Shown here: positions 15,278 to 16,901 of the stretch, piece after piece | Layout: each line of letters starts with the position of its first letter | Position numbering within the stretch: position 1 is the first letter of the stretch | NCBI GenBank assembly: GCA_009695405.1 | Contig: SIAZ01000044.1 | Span: 1 to 16,901 of the forward strand | Direction: 5' to 3' | DNA: 16,901 bases | Origin: Pedosphaera sp. | GTDB lineage: Bacteria > Verrucomicrobiota > Verrucomicrobiia > Limisphaerales > UBA9464 | Position numbers and translations under genes: made by a program | The notes under the pieces: generated by a model | The model's database searches: none | What the model was told of the DNA's origin: nothing | Seen by the model: the letters and a program-made list of their open reading frames with translations, nothing else

Positions 15278-15333
15278 CTGGAGAGCTAGTGACTGTCCCT
15301 TAGTGCTGGAGAACTGGTGACTGTCCCTTCGTG
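15278..15333. repeat. Two tandem 28-bp repeats with a GTGACTGTCCCTT core
   Basis: Unit 1 (15278-15305) and unit 2 (15306-15333) are directly adjacent and match at 25 of 28 positions. Each begins CTGGAGA and carries GTGACTGTCCCTT. They lie in the 255-bp divergent spacer between nth and the clpX-like gene. The remainder of this spacer shows no clear promoter or RNA gene. The GACTGTCCC core resembles short interspersed elements often found near REP-associated transposases in Planctomycetota and Verrucomicrobiota genomes; that link is from memory and untested here. Confidence 0.8.
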
Positions 15334-15458
15334 TGGGCGAAGATTGGGTGTAAATTTTGAAGGGACTTTGTTGAGAGGAAAGCGTTTTTCTAACAAGTTT
15401 CCGTTTGGGGTTTAAGCTTTTTGGCTCCAAAGACGTCTGTCATTGTATTACACATATC

Positions 15459-16757
15459 ATGTCTAGTCTTCCTTCAGGCCATCCCAATGCCCTTGGTCCA
15501 GTTACTCGGGGTCCATCCAAGACTCGTCGATCTTTGCCGAGTTCCGAGGCGGAATCTGTGACTCCCAAGCCGGGGATCTTAGAGACAGCCGCGCCGACCG
15601 AGGAGTTTTCTTTTGAGTTAAAGCCCCGTGAGATTGCGCGGCATTTAGATCGATTTGTTATTGGTCAAGCAGAGGCAAAAAAGGTCCTAAGTGTGGCCTT
15701 GTGCGACCATTTTCAACATGTCCGACGGTGTTTAGCCGGTGAAGAGGCTATGTATTATCAAAAGCAAAATGTGCTTCTTCTAGGGCCGACAGGAGTTGGA
15801 AAGACACATTTAATTCGATCTGCGGCTGAGTTAATTGGTGTGCCCTTTGTCAAAGCGGACGCCACTAAATTTAGCGAGACCGGTTACGTGGGGGGTGACG
15901 TCGATGATTTGGTCCGGGATCTCGTCCGGAAAGCGGGAGGAAATGTGAAGAAAGCCTCTTATGGAATCATTTATTTGGATGAAGTTGACAAGTTGGCGAC
16001 CCGAGGTGAAGGCGGCGGACGGGATGTTTCAGGTCGGGGTGTGCAGACGAATTTGCTGAAGTTAATGGAAGATGGAGACGTGCCGATTGTCTCGCCCAAC
16101 GATATGACCGGCCAGATTCAGTCTGCGATGTCGACCCTGGGCGGGGCAGGAAGTGCTCAGCCGGAGACGATTAATACGAGGCATATTCTTTTTATTGTGA
16201 GCGGAGCTTTTGCGGGGATGGAACATTTAATTCGAGACCGTTTGTCTCACTCTTTTGAGGAGTCGCTAGGTTCAAAGTCAAAAATAGTGCGGATGAAGGC
16301 CGACGATTTATTTGCGCAATCAATGACCGCGGACTTTATCCAATACGGTTTAGAACCTGAATTTGTGGGGCGTCTTCCGGTGCGGGTGGCGTGTCACGGT
16401 TTGGATACTGGGCATCTGTTTGATGTACTGCGTCGGAGCGAGAGCAGTTTGGTGCGTCAGTATGAAAGGGCTTTTGAAGCCTACGGAATTCAAGCGGAGT
16501 TTACCGATGCTGGATTGCGGCATCTCGCTGAGCTAGCGGCTGGAGAAAATACAGGAGCACGTGGATTGATGACTGTCTGTGAGCGAGTTTTTCGAGACCT
16601 GAAGTTTGCATTGCCCTCGAGTCGGGTTCGTTCCTTTAAGGTGACCCAAGAGCTCGTGGCTGATCCGGCCGGTGGGTTAAAACGACTGCTCGCTAGTGTT
16701 CGGAAGTCAGTTAGTTCTCTGGCAAAATCCACCTCTCGGAGCGGATCCGAAACCTGA
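15459..16757 (+). CDS. ClpX-like AAA+ ATPase lacking the zinc-binding domain and IGF loop
   Basis: This 432-aa protein, counted from ATG 15459, is clearly of the ClpX family of hexameric unfoldases. It has Walker A GPTGVGKT (109-116), pore-1 loop GYVG (142-145), Walker B IIYLDE (170-175), SGAFAG (248-253), the Arg-finger region EFVGRLPV (301-308) and sensor 2 GARGL (366-370). Two hallmark ClpX parts are missing. The N-terminus (1-55) is low complexity with no Cys pairs, so there is no zinc-binding adaptor domain. The stretch after SGAFAG (254-278) contains no IGF/LGF tripeptide for ClpP docking. A segment absent from classical ClpX (VSPNDMTGQIQSAM and following, 211-235) sits before the central strand. 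A TTG at 15405 would add 18 residues; neither start has a Shine-Dalgarno sequence. It probably remodels proteins without ClpP. Confidence 0.86.
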   Translation: MSSLPSGHPNALGPVTRGPSKTRRSLPSSEAESVTPKPGILETAAPTEEFSFELKPREIARHLDRFVIGQAEAKKVLSVALCDHFQHVRRCLAGEEAMYYQKQNVLLLGPTGVGKTHLIRSAAELIGVPFVKADATKFSETGYVGGDVDDLVRDLVRKAGGNVKKASYGIIYLDEVDKLATRGEGGGRDVSGRGVQTNLLKLMEDGDVPIVSPNDMTGQIQSAMSTLGGAGSAQPETINTRHILFIVSGAFAGMEHLIRDRLSHSFEESLGSKSKIVRMKADDLFAQSMTADFIQYGLEPEFVGRLPVRVACHGLDTGHLFDVLRRSESSLVRQYERAFEAYGIQAEFTDAGLRHLAELAAGENTGARGLMTVCERVFRDLKFALPSSRVRSFKVTQELVADPAGGLKRLLASVRKSVSSLAKSTSRSGSET

Positions 16758-16761
16758 AGCA

Positions 16762-16901
16762 TGAGGTGGACCCCGAAAACTGGACCAGCGGTTAAGTTAT
16801 GGTTTTGCGGGTTTGATCAACGACAAAATGATCAGACCAATGAAAACCAAAACCAAACGGAAAAGACACAGTTCAGCGTTCAAAGCGAAGGTGGGGATGG
16901 A
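16762..16901 (+). mobile_element. Left end of an IS3-family insertion sequence (truncated by window edge)
   Basis: Starting at 16762 the sequence TGAGGTGGACCCCGAAAAC and the following TGGACCAG have the form of an IS3-family (IS150/IS3-like group) terminal inverted repeat: 5'-TG, then a GGACCCC...TGGACC pattern. The orfA start of a transposase follows within 70 bp. The element begins 4 bp after the clpX-like stop. Only the left end is visible, so neither the right repeat nor the target duplication can be checked. Confidence 0.85.
16828..16901 (+). CDS. IS3-family transposase OrfA, N-terminus (3' truncated)
   Basis: The frame from ATG 16828 reads MIRPMKTKTKRKRHSSAFKA and continues KVGM to the window edge. 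The basic N-terminus followed by HSSAFKAKV is the hallmark start of IS3-family OrfA, the helix-turn-helix DNA-binding half of the transposase; OrfB with the DDE domain is normally made by -1 frameshifting further downstream. An alternative in-frame ATG at 16840 (MKTKTKRKR) is equally plausible. No Shine-Dalgarno sequence is evident for either. Confidence 0.85.
   Translation, partial: MIRPMKTKTKRKRHSSAFKAKVGM

Noticed and set aside
15278..15333. CRISPR array
   Set aside because: The two 28-bp units are directly adjacent with no spacers and there are no cas genes in the window.
15405..15458. TTG start adding 18 residues to the ClpX-like protein, with a CHC that might hint at a zinc site
   Set aside because: A single CxC is not the four-Cys ClpX zinc domain, TTG is a rarer start, and ATG 15459 is available.

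Overview
The window looks like a chromosomal segment from a Verrucomicrobiota-type bacterium with moderate GC. The strongest clue is a block of four genes in the order PilM-like, a 343-aa anchored protein, a 267-aa anchored protein and a 950-aa secretin. This matches the Amuc_1101-1100-1099-1098 block of Akkermansia muciniphila, read in the direction of transcription. A second clue is that two secreted proteins share a C-terminal module of a type common in Verrucomicrobiota and Planctomycetota exoproteins. The assignment comes from reading the proteins; no database search was run.

Layout. 1-126 is the C-terminal end of an unidentified gene. 127-292 is a leader with a possible promoter and a terminator-like hairpin ahead of pilM. 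293-6922 holds the type IV pilus (T4P) type alignment and secretin module: a PilM actin-like protein fused to a membrane-anchored PilN-like half, two inner-membrane-anchored periplasmic proteins in PilO and PilP positions, and a TPR-bearing, Gly-rich secretin. 6995-13280 holds three co-directional genes for signal-peptide-bearing proteins of 512, 479 and 1097 aa. The first has seven regularly spaced repeats that suggest a seven-bladed beta-propeller. The second is an unrecognised exoprotein. The third looks like a beta-helix surface protein with a calcium-binding loop. A strong intrinsic terminator at 13294-13325 closes this run, so 293-13280 could be one roughly 13-kb transcription unit that couples a secretin and pilus machine to three candidate surface proteins.

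13329-16757 is housekeeping: coaE (+), then nth and pyrE on the minus strand (nth first, pyrE downstream), then a divergently transcribed ClpX-like AAA+ ATPase. The ATPase lacks both the ClpX zinc-binding domain and the ClpP-docking IGF loop. The nth/clpX intergenic region carries two copies of a 28-bp repeat with the core GTGACTGTCCC. The window ends inside the left end of an IS3-family insertion sequence that begins 4 bp after the clpX-like stop codon.

Almost none of the gene starts has a recognisable Shine-Dalgarno sequence, so starts were chosen from protein features (signal peptides, nucleotide-binding motifs, gene spacing). The most interesting candidates for something undescribed are the linked secretin, propeller and beta-helix cluster, and the ClpX-like protein without ClpP docking elements.
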